Source: Pseudomonadota bacterium (GTDB lineage: Bacteria; Pseudomonadota; Gammaproteobacteria; Pseudomonadales; Pseudomonadaceae). From it: a stretch of DNA of 20,625 nucleotides. The notes beneath the pieces were generated by a model that was not told where the DNA came from, did not search any database, and saw only the letters and a program-made list of their open reading frames with translations. Shown piece after piece: positions 6,831-14,272 of this stretch (within the stretch, counting starts at the first letter, position 1; every line of letters starts with the position of its first letter). Where the stretch lies: NCBI GenBank assembly GCA_023388335.1, contig JAEWGL010000053.1:1-20625 (forward strand), written 5' to 3'. The translations under genes were made by a program, and so were the position numbers.

Positions 6831-6863
6831 GCGGCAGAAAGTTCGATCGCACTTTCCTGCCGC
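6831..6863. promoter_or_regulatory. Inverted repeat between dodecin and DUF883 genes
   Basis: GCGGCAG followed by AAAGT (6831-6842) is mirrored by ACTTT, one extra C, and CTGCCGC (6851-6863) around the loop TCGATCGC. The stem is 12 pairs with a single bulge. It lies about 50 bases before the DUF883 start, between divergent genes where a terminator is not expected. It may be an operator or a structured leader. Confidence 0.45.
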
Positions 6864-6912
6864 TCAACAGTCGCATCCTTACTAGCCCCTACCACTGCGA
6901 AGGAGAGTCACC

Positions 6913-7239
6913 ATGGCCCATAACCCGCTACGCAAGACGTCGCTGGAAAGCATGGAAGCGGAAATCGTAAGCCTGCTCAAGACCCTGGAATCGATGAAGG
7001 GCGATGCCTCGGAAGAGTCGAACAAGACCCTCAAGGCCCTGAAAAGCAATGCCGAGAACGCCCTGCAGCACTCTCGCAGCCTGCTGAGCGATACCTATGA
7101 GGAAGTGAAGACCCGCACCAAGCAGACCGGCATTGCCACGCGCGATTACGCTCAGGATCATCCCTGGACCACGGCTGGCGTTGCCGTCGGCGCCCTCGGC
7201 CTGGTAGCCGCCTGGCTGCTGTGCAAGCGCAACGACTAA
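6913..7239 (+). CDS. DUF883 (ElaB/YqjD-like) membrane-anchored protein
   Basis: 108-residue protein with a charged helical body and one C-terminal membrane segment. Residues about 10-75 are rich in Glu, Lys, Ser and Leu and look like a coiled coil or long helix. Then R-D-Y-A-Q-D-H-P-W-T-T-A-G-V-A-V-G-A-L-G-L-V-A-A-W-L-L gives the family's proline-tryptophan turn and glycine-rich transmembrane helix, ending in basic C-K-R-N-D. E. coli ElaB/YqjD members are inner-membrane stationary-phase proteins linked to ribosome binding. AGGAGAG lies five bases before the ATG. The gene ends overlapping the end of convergent trpI by four bases. Confidence 0.9.
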   Translation: MAHNPLRKTSLESMEAEIVSLLKTLESMKGDASEESNKTLKALKSNAENALQHSRSLLSDTYEEVKTRTKQTGIATRDYAQDHPWTTAGVAVGALGLVAAWLLCKRND

Positions 7240-8132
7240 CCACTCTGGCGCGCCAGTTCGGCGCGCAGCCACTGCGCCAGTTGCTCGGCGCGCCCGTCCG
7301 CGGCGCGCCGCGGCACCCATAGCGCCAGCGCCGCCGATGTCTGGCTGAAGCCCCAGGGCGCAGTCAGGCGCCCGGCCCGCAGGTCATCGCCCACCAAGGG
7401 TTCAGGGGCGATGGCCACGCCCAATCCCGCGACCGCCGCCTCCAGCAGGTAGTACAGGTGCTCGAATGCCTGGCCGAACGCCAGGTCTCCCGCATCCAGT
7501 GCGTGTTCCTTGGCCCAGGTTGGCCACGCCTGCGGACGCGAGGTGGTCTGCAGCAACACTTCATCGAGCAAGGCCGAGGCGGGCGCCTCTCGCAAGCGGG
7601 CAAAACCAGCAAAATGCGGGCTCATGACCGGGCCGATCCGCTCCTGCGCCAAGACATGCACGTGCATGTCGGCCGGCCACGGCGGTTCGGCGAACACCAG
7701 CAAGGCGTCCAACCCGGGCCTGCGGGGGTCCAGATCGCCTTCACCCGCCGACAGGTGCAGGCGCAGCTGCGGCAGGTCGGTCTTGAGCCGGCCTAGACGG
7801 GGGATGAACCAGCGCGCCAGCAGGCTGCCAGAGCAGCCCAGGACGAACGGCGCCTCGCTGCTGGTACGGCTCAGCTCGCCACAGGCGCCGCGCAGTCGTT
7901 CGAACGCCTCGCTGCTGGCATCGCGCAGGCGGATGCCGGCATCTGTGAGTTTAACGCCGCGCCCATCCTTGACGAACAGGCTCACGCCCAGATGCGCTTC
8001 CAGCACCTTGATCTGCCGACTGATGGCCCCATGGGTCACGTGCAACAGTTCCGCGGCCTGACTGACGCTGTTGAGCCGGGCGGCGGCCTCGAAAGCACGC
8101 AGGGCATTGAGAGGAGGAAGATCCTGGCGCAT
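7236..8132 (-). CDS. trpI: LysR-type activator of tryptophan synthase genes
   Basis: 298-residue LysR regulator. The winged helix-turn-helix is at residues 6-65 (L-N-A-L-R-A-F-E-A-A-A-R-L, then A-A-E-L-L-H-V-T-H-G-A-I-S-R-Q-I), followed by the linker helix and an effector-binding domain from about 92. It is divergent from trpB with a 110-base gap, the arrangement of trpI/trpBA in P. aeruginosa and P. putida. There TrpI activates trpBA in response to indoleglycerol phosphate. The assignment rests on context plus the match of the N-terminal region to TrpI. A plain LysR start is expected at M-R-Q-D-L-P-P-L-N-A-L, which is what is seen. The last four bases overlap the convergent DUF883 gene. Confidence 0.9.
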   Translation of the reverse strand: MRQDLPPLNALRAFEAAARLNSVSQAAELLHVTHGAISRQIKVLEAHLGVSLFVKDGRGVKLTDAGIRLRDASSEAFERLRGACGELSRTSSEAPFVLGCSGSLLARWFIPRLGRLKTDLPQLRLHLSAGEGDLDPRRPGLDALLVFAEPPWPADMHVHVLAQERIGPVMSPHFAGFARLREAPASALLDEVLLQTTSRPQAWPTWAKEHALDAGDLAFGQAFEHLYYLLEAAVAGLGVAIAPEPLVGDDLRAGRLTAPWGFSQTSAALALWVPRRAADGRAEQLAQWLRAELARQSG

Positions 8133-8242
8133 TTGACGTGTGAGTTTTCCTGACGAATTAGCGCAATCTTATCGGTTTTCAACCGGGCTTGCCGTGGTTA
8201 GAGTAAAGCCCATACCGAATTCATCACGCCCTGGAGCGACCC
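8133..8242. promoter_or_regulatory. trpI-trpB divergent control region
   Basis: For trpB a -10 box TAGAGT (8199-8204) has TTTTCA (8176-8181) 17 bases upstream. This would start transcription near 8211. A T-N11-A sequence TGAGTTTTCCTGA (8141-8153) is centred about 64 bases upstream of that, the normal place for a LysR activator site. A perfect dyad CGGTT-TTC-AACCG (8173-8185) overlaps the -35 box, where a second regulator-dependent site would sit. TTGCCG (8190-8195) with ATACCG is an alternative promoter. The assignments are inferred from spacing. Confidence 0.45.
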
Positions 8243-9460
8243 ATGACTCAGACCCACTTGCGCGCCGGCCCCGATGCCAATGGCCTGTTCGGCTCATTCG
8301 GCGGCCGCTATGTCGCAGAAACCCTGATGCCACTGGTACTCGACCTGGCCCGCGAATACGAAGCCGCCAAGGCCGATCCCGACTTCCTCAAAGAGCTGGC
8401 CTACTTCCAGCGTGACTACATCGGCCGGCCCAACCCGCTGTACTTCGCCGAGCGCCTGACCGAACACTGCGGTGGCGCAAAAATCTTCTTCAAGCGTGAA
8501 GAGCTCAATCACACCGGCGCGCACAAGGTGAACAACTGCATCGGCCAAGTCCTGCTGGCCAAGCGCATGGGCAAGAAGCGCCTGATCGCCGAGACCGGTG
8601 CCGGCATGCACGGCGTGGCCACCGCCACCGTTGCGGCGCGCTTCGGCCTGCCTTGTGTGATCTACATGGGCGCCACCGACATCGAGCGCCAGCAGGCCAA
8701 CGTGTTCCGCATGAAGCTGCTGGGCGCCGAGATCGTCCCGGTGACCGCCGGCACCGGCACGCTCAAGGACGCCATGAACGAAGCCCTGCGCGACTGGGTT
8801 ACCAACGTCGACGACACCTTCTACCTGATCGGTACCGTCGCCGGCCCGCACCCGTATCCGGCGATGGTCCGCGACTTCCAATCGATCATCGGCAAGGAAA
8901 CCCGCGCCCAACTGCAAGAAAAAGAAGGGCGCCTGCCCGACAGCCTGGTTGCCTGCGTCGGGGGTGGTTCCAACGCCATGGGCCTGTTCCACGACTTCCT
9001 CGATGACGCCAGCGTGCAGATCATCGGCGTCGAAGCCGGTGGCCACGGCGTGCACACCGACAAGCACGCGGCCAGCCTCAACGGCGGCGTGCCGGGTGTG
9101 CTGCACGGCAACCGCACCTACCTGCTGCAGGATGAAGATGGCCAGATCACTGACGCCCACTCGATTTCCGCCGGTCTGGACTACCCGGGCATCGGCCCCG
9201 AGCACGCCCACCTGCATGAAGTGAAGCGCGTCGAGTACGTCAGCATCACCGACGACGAGGCCCTCGACGCCTTCCATGCCACCTGCCGCCTGGAAGGCAT
9301 CATCCCGGCGCTGGAAAGCGCCCATGCCTTGGCCGAGGCAATCAAGCGCGCACCTGGCCTGCCCAAGGACCACTTGATGGTCGTGTGCCTGTCCGGACGC
9401 GGCGACAAAGACATGCAAACCGTGATGAACCACATGGCCGCCCAGGAGAAACAGGCATGA
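8243..9460 (+). CDS. trpB: Tryptophan synthase beta subunit
   Basis: 405-residue PLP enzyme that joins indole, channelled from the alpha subunit, with serine to make tryptophan. The PLP lysine is K95 in H-T-G-A-H-K-V-N-N. The phosphate-binding loop G-G-G-S-N-A-M-G is near residue 239. The N-terminus F-G-x-F-G-G-R-Y-V-A-E-T-L-M-P and the A-G-x-H-G-V-A-T-A stretch are typical. Length is normal. GGAG lies six bases upstream of the ATG. It overlaps trpA by four bases (ATGA), which couples their translation and gives equal subunit supply. Confidence 0.98.
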   Translation: MTQTHLRAGPDANGLFGSFGGRYVAETLMPLVLDLAREYEAAKADPDFLKELAYFQRDYIGRPNPLYFAERLTEHCGGAKIFFKREELNHTGAHKVNNCIGQVLLAKRMGKKRLIAETGAGMHGVATATVAARFGLPCVIYMGATDIERQQANVFRMKLLGAEIVPVTAGTGTLKDAMNEALRDWVTNVDDTFYLIGTVAGPHPYPAMVRDFQSIIGKETRAQLQEKEGRLPDSLVACVGGGSNAMGLFHDFLDDASVQIIGVEAGGHGVHTDKHAASLNGGVPGVLHGNRTYLLQDEDGQITDAHSISAGLDYPGIGPEHAHLHEVKRVEYVSITDDEALDAFHATCRLEGIIPALESAHALAEAIKRAPGLPKDHLMVVCLSGRGDKDMQTVMNHMAAQEKQA

Positions 9461-10266
9461 GCCGTCTTGAACAACGCTTCGCCGACCTCAAGGCCGAAGG
9501 CCGCGCCGCGCTGGTGACCTTCATCACCGCGGGCGATCCCGGCTACGATGCGTCCCTGGCGATCCTCAAGGGCCTGCCACACGCTGGCGCCGACGTGATC
9601 GAACTGGGCATGCCCTTCACCGACCCGATGGCCGATGGCGTCGCCATCCAGCTGGCTACCCTGCGCGCCCTCGAGGCGGGGCAGACCTTGGCAAAAACCC
9701 TGCAGATGGTCCGTGAGTTCCGCGTCGACGACCAGGTCACCCCGATCGTGCTGATGGGCTACTACAACCCGATCCACCGTTTCGGTGTGGATAACTTCGT
9801 GGCCCAGGCCAAGGACGCGGGCGTGGATGGGCTGATCATCGTCGACCTGCCGCCCGAGCACGATGCCGAGCTGGCCACCCCGGCCCAGGCGGCCGGTATC
9901 GACTTCATCCGCCTGACCACCCCGACCACCGACGATGCGCGCCTACCGCGCGTGCTCGAGCGCAGCTCCGGGTTCGTCTACTACGTGTCGGTGGCAGGCG
10001 TGACCGGCGCGGGCTCGGCGACTACCGAGCATGTGGGTGAGGCCATCACCCGCCTGCGTCGCCACACCGACCTGCCGATCAGCGTCGGCTTCGGCATCCG
10101 CACCCCAGAGCAGGCCGCGGCAATCGCCCGGCTGGCCGACGGTGTGGTGGTCGGTTCGGCACTGATCGACAAGATCGTCCAGGCCAAGGATGCCGACCAG
10201 GCCGTGAGCGATGTGCTGGGCCTGTGCTCGGCGCTGGCCGAAGGCGTGCGCGCGGCACGCGGCTGA
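9457..10266 (+). CDS. trpA: Tryptophan synthase alpha subunit
   Basis: 269-residue TIM-barrel lyase that cleaves indole-3-glycerol phosphate to indole and glyceraldehyde-3-phosphate. The catalytic acids E49 (V-I-E-L-G-M-P-F) and D60 (D-P-M-A-D-G) match the E. coli numbering. The family motifs I-T-A-G-D-P, L-M-G-Y-Y-N-P, I-V-D-L-P-P-E and S-V-A-G-V-T-G-A are all present, as is the phosphate loop S-V-G-F-G-I. The start is the ATG overlapping the trpB stop; an in-frame upstream extension inside trpB is not used. There is no clear terminator after it, only a weak five-pair hairpin at 10288-10302 shared with the next, convergent gene. Confidence 0.98.
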   Translation: MSRLEQRFADLKAEGRAALVTFITAGDPGYDASLAILKGLPHAGADVIELGMPFTDPMADGVAIQLATLRALEAGQTLAKTLQMVREFRVDDQVTPIVLMGYYNPIHRFGVDNFVAQAKDAGVDGLIIVDLPPEHDAELATPAQAAGIDFIRLTTPTTDDARLPRVLERSSGFVYYVSVAGVTGAGSATTEHVGEAITRLRRHTDLPISVGFGIRTPEQAAAIARLADGVVVGSALIDKIVQAKDADQAVSDVLGLCSALAEGVRAARG

Positions 10267-10296
10267 GGGCGAAGGTCTACGTCGGTGGGGTAGCCG

Positions 10297-10629
10297 TTAC
10301 CCGTTGAAGACCGACAGGTCCAACGGCCTCACCGCGCCCATCCAGATCGCATGATCCCGGTGATCGGCCAGCTCATCGCCAGTCAGCGGGTGCATGAACA
10401 CCACCAGCCCACGCCGGCGCAGCGCCAGCCACGGCAACACCGCCCCGACCGCGTCCGGGGCGAATGCCAGTTGGCAGCTCCAGTCCGGGTGCGGCCCGAC
10501 CGGCCTTTGGTGCATGCGCCCCATGGTCACCGGAAACAGCTGCGCCGCTTCCTCGCACAACTCGCGCGCCTGCACCAGGGTGCTGGCGTCATAGTAGACA
10601 TGGGCGTGATACCCCTTGATCCTCTGCAC
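10297..10629 (-). CDS. DOPA 4,5-dioxygenase family protein
   Basis: 110-residue small protein of the DOPA 4,5-dioxygenase family (PF08883). The family motifs are visible: Y-H-A-H-V-Y-Y-D at residues 7-14, H-Q-R-P-V-G-P-H-P-x-W in the middle, and M-H-P-L-T-G-D-E-L-x-D-H near residue 80-93. The histidines of these motifs are the likely iron ligands and catalytic residues. The start is GTG (10627-10629) with AGGAG five bases upstream. In fungi and plants relatives open the catechol ring of DOPA, but in Pseudomonas the substrate is unknown. It lies between trpA and the choline-sulfate regulator, convergent with the former. Confidence 0.88.
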   Translation of the reverse strand: MQRIKGYHAHVYYDASTLVQARELCEEAAQLFPVTMGRMHQRPVGPHPDWSCQLAFAPDAVGAVLPWLALRRRGLVVFMHPLTGDELADHRDHAIWMGAVRPLDLSVFNG

Positions 10630-10724
10630 GGTTACTCCTGATTGCCTAACGAAACGCTGACCGCGGTTCCGGGTCCACTCGACTATACGCCGCCCGCAGG
10701 TGGCAGGCGATTTCGCGTCGCAGG

Positions 10725-11624
10725 CTAACGCTCGCGTTCCTCACCCAACCAATCGACAAAGCGCTGGATCAGTTCGCTGCGGCGCTTGCGCGGCGGCAAT
10801 ACGACATAATAGCCACGCTCGGAGCGCAGGCTGCCTTCCATGGGCCGGCACAGCAGCCCCTGCTGCACCAGCGCATCGACCAGATGACCCCAGCCAATCG
10901 CCACCCCTTGACCGGCAATCGCCGCCTGGATCAGCAGGGTGTAATTGTCAAAGCGCAACTGCCCTGGCGCGGGCGGATTGGTCAGCCCCAGGGCGCGGAA
11001 CACGCCTGCCCAGTCGAACCAACGGCTGGCCTGCTCACCCCGCAGGTGGAGCAGGGGCAAACGCTGCAAACCCTCGGCTGACAAGGGTTTGCCATGAATC
11101 AGGCGAGGACTGCAGACCGGGAATACTTCCTCATCGAACAGCCATTGGCTCTCGCCCTGATGGAAGCGGCCATCGCCGAACAGCACGGCGACGTCGATGT
11201 CGGGCCGCAGCATCGCCTGGCTGCGCTCGCCGGTGACCAGGCTGACATCGACCTGCGGATTGGCCTGGTGAAAACGCGTGAGTCTGGGCATCAGCCAAAA
11301 GGCCGCAAACGCAAAATCGGTGGCCACTTGCAGCACTTCGCGCTGGCTCTGGCCCCTGGCCTGGGCAAGACCCTCGTCGATGACCAGCAAGCCCTGATGC
11401 ACCTGCTCGAACAGCCGCTGGCCAGCTTCAGTCAGTTCGATGCCTCGGTAGATCCGGTCGAACAGCCGGGTGCCCAGCTGCGCCTCGAGGCGTTTGATCT
11501 GCTGACTGATTGCCGGCTGGGTCGTGCCCAGTTCTAGCGCGGCGGCGGTGAATCCGCGCAGCCGCGCCGCGGCCTCGAATACCCGCACGCTGTCCAGCGA
11601 CACGCTGCCAAGCTGCTCCAACAT
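10725..11624 (-). CDS. betR: LysR-type regulator of the choline sulfatase locus
   Basis: 299-residue LysR protein. The DNA-binding part is V-R-V-F-E-A-A-A-R-L at 14-23, then A-A-L-E-L-G-T-T-Q-P-A-I-S-Q-Q-I-K-R-L-E at 28-47, and the wing G-T-R-L-F-D-R. The C-terminal half is a type-2 periplasmic-binding fold that senses an effector. The gene is divergent from betC and separated by 113 bases containing a perfect T-N11-A dyad, which supports control of betC by this protein, probably with choline-O-sulfate as inducer. That last point comes from family knowledge of Pseudomonas betC regulation and from context. No good ribosome site precedes ATG 11624. The symbol is used with moderate certainty. 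Confidence 0.82.
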   Translation of the reverse strand: MLEQLGSVSLDSVRVFEAAARLRGFTAAALELGTTQPAISQQIKRLEAQLGTRLFDRIYRGIELTEAGQRLFEQVHQGLLVIDEGLAQARGQSQREVLQVATDFAFAAFWLMPRLTRFHQANPQVDVSLVTGERSQAMLRPDIDVAVLFGDGRFHQGESQWLFDEEVFPVCSPRLIHGKPLSAEGLQRLPLLHLRGEQASRWFDWAGVFRALGLTNPPAPGQLRFDNYTLLIQAAIAGQGVAIGWGHLVDALVQQGLLCRPMEGSLRSERGYYVVLPPRKRRSELIQRFVDWLGEERER

Positions 11625-11653
11625 AAGCTTTGCTAATCCCAGTCATTGCCCGG

Positions 11654-11670
11654 CATGGGCTTTACCCATG
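11654..11670. promoter_or_regulatory. Perfect LysR-type dyad between betR and betC
   Basis: CATGGGCTTTACCCATG is a perfect six-five-six inverted repeat containing T-N11-A (TGGGCTTTACCCA), the core of LysR operator sites. It lies 30-46 bases upstream of betR and about 68-84 bases upstream of betC. That placement would let one site repress the regulator gene and activate the sulfatase gene. It is the strongest palindrome in the window. Binding is inferred. Confidence 0.65.
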
Positions 11671-11737
11671 TTATCCCTGGTCGCATCCTCGTTCGCAAAC
11701 AATTCACATAACCCACGACGATGGAAGCCACCGCCCC

Positions 11738-13249
11738 ATGAAGCGCAGGAACATTCTTTTCATCATGGCCGACCAGATGGCCGCCCCCTTGCTGCCCATC
11801 CATGGCCCCTCGCCGATCAAGATGCCGCACCTGAGCCGGCTGGCCGAGCAGGCCGTGGTATTCGACGCCGCCTACTGCAACAGCCCGCTCTGCGCACCGT
11901 CGCGCTTCACCTTGGTCAGTGGCCAGCTGCCCAGTCGGATTGGCGCCTACGACAATGCCGCCGATTTCCCCGCAGACGTGCCGACCTACGCCCATTACTT
12001 GCGTCGCCTCGGCTACCGCACCGCGCTGTCGGGCAAGATGCACTTCTGCGGGCCGGACCAGCTGCACGGCTACGAGGAGCGTCTGACCAGCGACATCTAC
12101 CCGGCCGACTACGGCTGGGCGGTGAACTGGGACGCGCCCCACGAACGCCCCAGCTGGTACCACAACATGGCCTCGGTGCTGCAGGCCGGGCCCTGCGTGC
12201 GCACCAACCAGCTGGATTTCGACGAAGAGGTGGTGTTCAAGGCGCGCCAGTACCTCTACGACCATGTCCGCGAGGCTGACGGCCGGCCGTTTTGCCTGAC
12301 CGTGTCGATGACCCACCCACACGATCCCTACACCATTCCCAAGCCCTACTGGGACCTGTACCAGGACGTCGAAATCCCAATGCCGGCCCATCCCCTGGCC
12401 CAGGACGAGCAGGATCCCCATGCCCAGCGCCTGCTCAAGGTCTACGACCTGTGGGACAAGCCGCTGCCCGTGGACAAGATCCGTGATGCCCGGCGCGCCT
12501 ACTTCGGTGCCTGCAGCTACATCGACGACAACATCGGCAAGTTGCTGCAGACCCTGGAGGAAACCGGCCTGGCCGATGACACGGTCATCGTGTTCTCGGG
12601 CGATCACGGCGACATGCTCGGTGAGCGCGGGCTCTGGTACAAGATGCACTGGTTCGAGATGTCGGCGCGGGTGCCACTGCTGATTCATGCCCCCGGCCAG
12701 TTCAACCCGGGCCGGGTCAGCGCGGCGGTGTCGACCTGCGACCTGCTGCCTACCTTGGTGGCGCTGGCCGGCGGCACCACCGACCCGGGCCTGGCGCTCG
12801 ATGGCCGCTCGCTGCTCGGCCATCTGCAAGGGCAGGGCGGCCACGACGAGGTGATCGGCGAATACATGGCCGAAGGTACGGTGGGGCCGTTGATGATGAT
12901 TCGCCGCGGGGCCTACAAGTTCGTGTACAGCGAGGATGACCCTTGTCTACTCTATGACCTGAGCCGCGACCCGCACGAGCGGGAGAACCTCGCCAGCAGC
13001 CCGGATCATCAGGCGCTGCTGCAGGCATTTGTCGATGAGGCCCGCCAACGCTGGGATATCCCCAGCCTGCGCCAGCAGGTGCTGGCCAGCCAGCGCCGCC
13101 GCCGCCTGGTGGCCGAGGCGCTGTCCATCGGCACGCTGAAAAGCTGGGACCACCAACCGCTGGTGGATGCCAGCCAACAGTACATGCGCAATCACATCGA
13201 TCTCGATGACCTCGAGCGCAAGGCCCGTTATCCACAGCCCGCCCCGTAA
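11738..13249 (+). CDS. betC: Choline sulfatase
   Basis: 503-residue type I sulfatase that hydrolyses choline-O-sulfate to choline and sulfate. The formylglycine motif is C52-A-P-S-R56, in which Cys52 would be oxidised to the catalytic formylglycine. The metal site includes N-terminal D12 (I-M-A-D-Q-M) and D-H in S-G-D-H-G-D-M-L-G-E. Length and the C-terminal Y-K-F-V-Y and D-L-S-R-D-P-H-E-R-E-N-L motifs fit BetC enzymes of Rhizobium and Pseudomonas. There is no signal peptide, so it acts in the cytoplasm and its substrate must be imported. An upstream in-frame extension starting inside the control region is rejected in favour of ATG 11738, where M-K-R-R-N-I-L-F-I-M begins. The binding protein gene follows 18 bases after the stop. 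Confidence 0.93.
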   Translation: MKRRNILFIMADQMAAPLLPIHGPSPIKMPHLSRLAEQAVVFDAAYCNSPLCAPSRFTLVSGQLPSRIGAYDNAADFPADVPTYAHYLRRLGYRTALSGKMHFCGPDQLHGYEERLTSDIYPADYGWAVNWDAPHERPSWYHNMASVLQAGPCVRTNQLDFDEEVVFKARQYLYDHVREADGRPFCLTVSMTHPHDPYTIPKPYWDLYQDVEIPMPAHPLAQDEQDPHAQRLLKVYDLWDKPLPVDKIRDARRAYFGACSYIDDNIGKLLQTLEETGLADDTVIVFSGDHGDMLGERGLWYKMHWFEMSARVPLLIHAPGQFNPGRVSAAVSTCDLLPTLVALAGGTTDPGLALDGRSLLGHLQGQGGHDEVIGEYMAEGTVGPLMMIRRGAYKFVYSEDDPCLLYDLSRDPHERENLASSPDHQALLQAFVDEARQRWDIPSLRQQVLASQRRRRLVAEALSIGTLKSWDHQPLVDASQQYMRNHIDLDDLERKARYPQPAP

Positions 13250-13267
13250 TTGAGCAGAGAGACCGCC

Positions 13268-14191
13268 ATGAAACGCTTGTCCACAGCCATGATCACCCTC
13301 GTTCTGAGCCTCGCTGGCGCGTCAGCCCACGCCGACGACGCCCACTGCAGCACCGTGAAAATGGCCGACCCAGGCTGGAGCGACATCGCCTCCACCAATG
13401 CCGTCGCCCGCCTGCTACTGGAGAGCCTGGACTACAAGGTGAAGATCGACAGCCTGGCCGTGCCGATCATCTATGGTGGCCTCAAGGATGGGCGGGTGGA
13501 CGCCTTCCTTGGCAACTGGATGCCAGCGCATCAGGGCTTCCATGACAAGTTCATCGCCACCGGCGACGTCAGGCAGCTGAGCCGCAACCTCGAAGGCACC
13601 GAATTCACCCTGGCCGTACCGGACTACGTCTGGCAGGCGGGGGTTAAAAGCTTCGCCGACCTGCAAAAGCATGCCGGCCAGTTCGACCAGAAGATCTACG
13701 GCATCGGCTCTGGTGCCCCGGCCAACCTCTCGCTCAAGCAGATCATCGACACTGACGCGTTCAAGCTCGGCAGCTGGAAGCTGGTGGAATCCAGCGAACA
13801 GGCGATGCTCGCCCAGGTCCAGCGTGCGATTCAGAAGAAGCAGTTCATCACCTTCCTTGGCTGGACGCCGCACCCGATGAACGTAAAGCTCAACATGCAC
13901 TACTTGAGCGGCGGCGAGCAATGGTTCGGCAGCAAGGGCGAGGTCTTCACCCTCACCCGCAAGGATTATCCACAGGCATGTCCCAATGCCGCGAAGTTGC
14001 TGGCTAACCTGAGCTTCACCCTCGACATGGAAAACAGCATCATGGCCGAGGTTGTGGATAAGAAGGTCAGCTTCGACGCGGCGGCCAAGGCCTGGATCAC
14101 GGCGCATCCAGAGGTGCTTGTGGGTTGGCTGTCCGGCGTCACTACACGGGAGGGAGGCGATGCCAAACAGGCCGTCGAAGCGAAGCTGTAG
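13268..14191 (+). CDS. choX: Choline-type ABC substrate-binding protein (ChoX family)
   Basis: 307-residue periplasmic binding protein. The signal peptide is residues 1-22, with cleavage after A-S-A-H-A. Aromatic cage positions expected for quaternary ammonium ligands are present: W37 (D-P-G-W-S-D-I), W84 (G-N-W-M-P-A-H), Y120 (P-D-Y-V-W) and W199 (L-G-W-T-P-H-P-M-N). These follow the ChoX arrangement. The gene sits directly behind betC, with no ABC ATPase or permease gene in the window. It may bind choline, choline-O-sulfate or both, and may serve a permease coded elsewhere. A TTG start five codons upstream is not used because the ATG gives a proper signal peptide. Confidence 0.87.
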   Translation: MKRLSTAMITLVLSLAGASAHADDAHCSTVKMADPGWSDIASTNAVARLLLESLDYKVKIDSLAVPIIYGGLKDGRVDAFLGNWMPAHQGFHDKFIATGDVRQLSRNLEGTEFTLAVPDYVWQAGVKSFADLQKHAGQFDQKIYGIGSGAPANLSLKQIIDTDAFKLGSWKLVESSEQAMLAQVQRAIQKKQFITFLGWTPHPMNVKLNMHYLSGGEQWFGSKGEVFTLTRKDYPQACPNAAKLLANLSFTLDMENSIMAEVVDKKVSFDAAAKAWITAHPEVLVGWLSGVTTREGGDAKQAVEAKL

Positions 14192-14239
14192 AGAATGCCT
14201 TTATGGTCCGAACAACGACTGAAAATGACAGGAGACCCT

Positions 14240-14272
14240 GTGAACACCGAGACGCCGCATGCCCAGGCTTGA
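14240..14272 (+). CDS. Possible ten-codon upstream reading frame at the sulP start
   Basis: A GTG at 14240 has a good AGGAG at 14230-14234, five bases before it, and reads M-N-T-E-T-P-H-A-Q-A before TGA at 14270-14272. It is out of frame with sulP and runs over its ATG at 14259. It could be a leader peptide that couples sulP translation, or the sign of a base error that cuts the real sulP N-terminus. There is no homology to support it. Confidence 0.25.
   Translation: MNTETPHAQA

Noticed and set aside
8294..9433. 379-codon minus-strand frame opposite trpB
   Set aside because: High GC content makes long open antisense frames common. trpB on the other strand is complete with its active-site lysine, and the antisense product has no recognisable features.
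10288..10302. Hairpin GGGTA-GCCGT-TACCC between trpA and the DOPA dioxygenase gene as a terminator
   Set aside because: Only five pairs, no T-run, and it overlaps the stop of the convergent gene. It is too weak to call.
11721..11741. Six-codon frame whose stop overlaps the betC start
   Set aside because: ATG-GAA-GCC-ACC-GCC-CCA-TGA overlaps the betC ATG, but no ribosome site precedes it and GGAA in it may itself serve as the betC site.
11633..12844. 403-codon minus-strand frame opposite betC
   Set aside because: It is a shadow frame running across the control region and betC. It has no ribosome site and no known domain.
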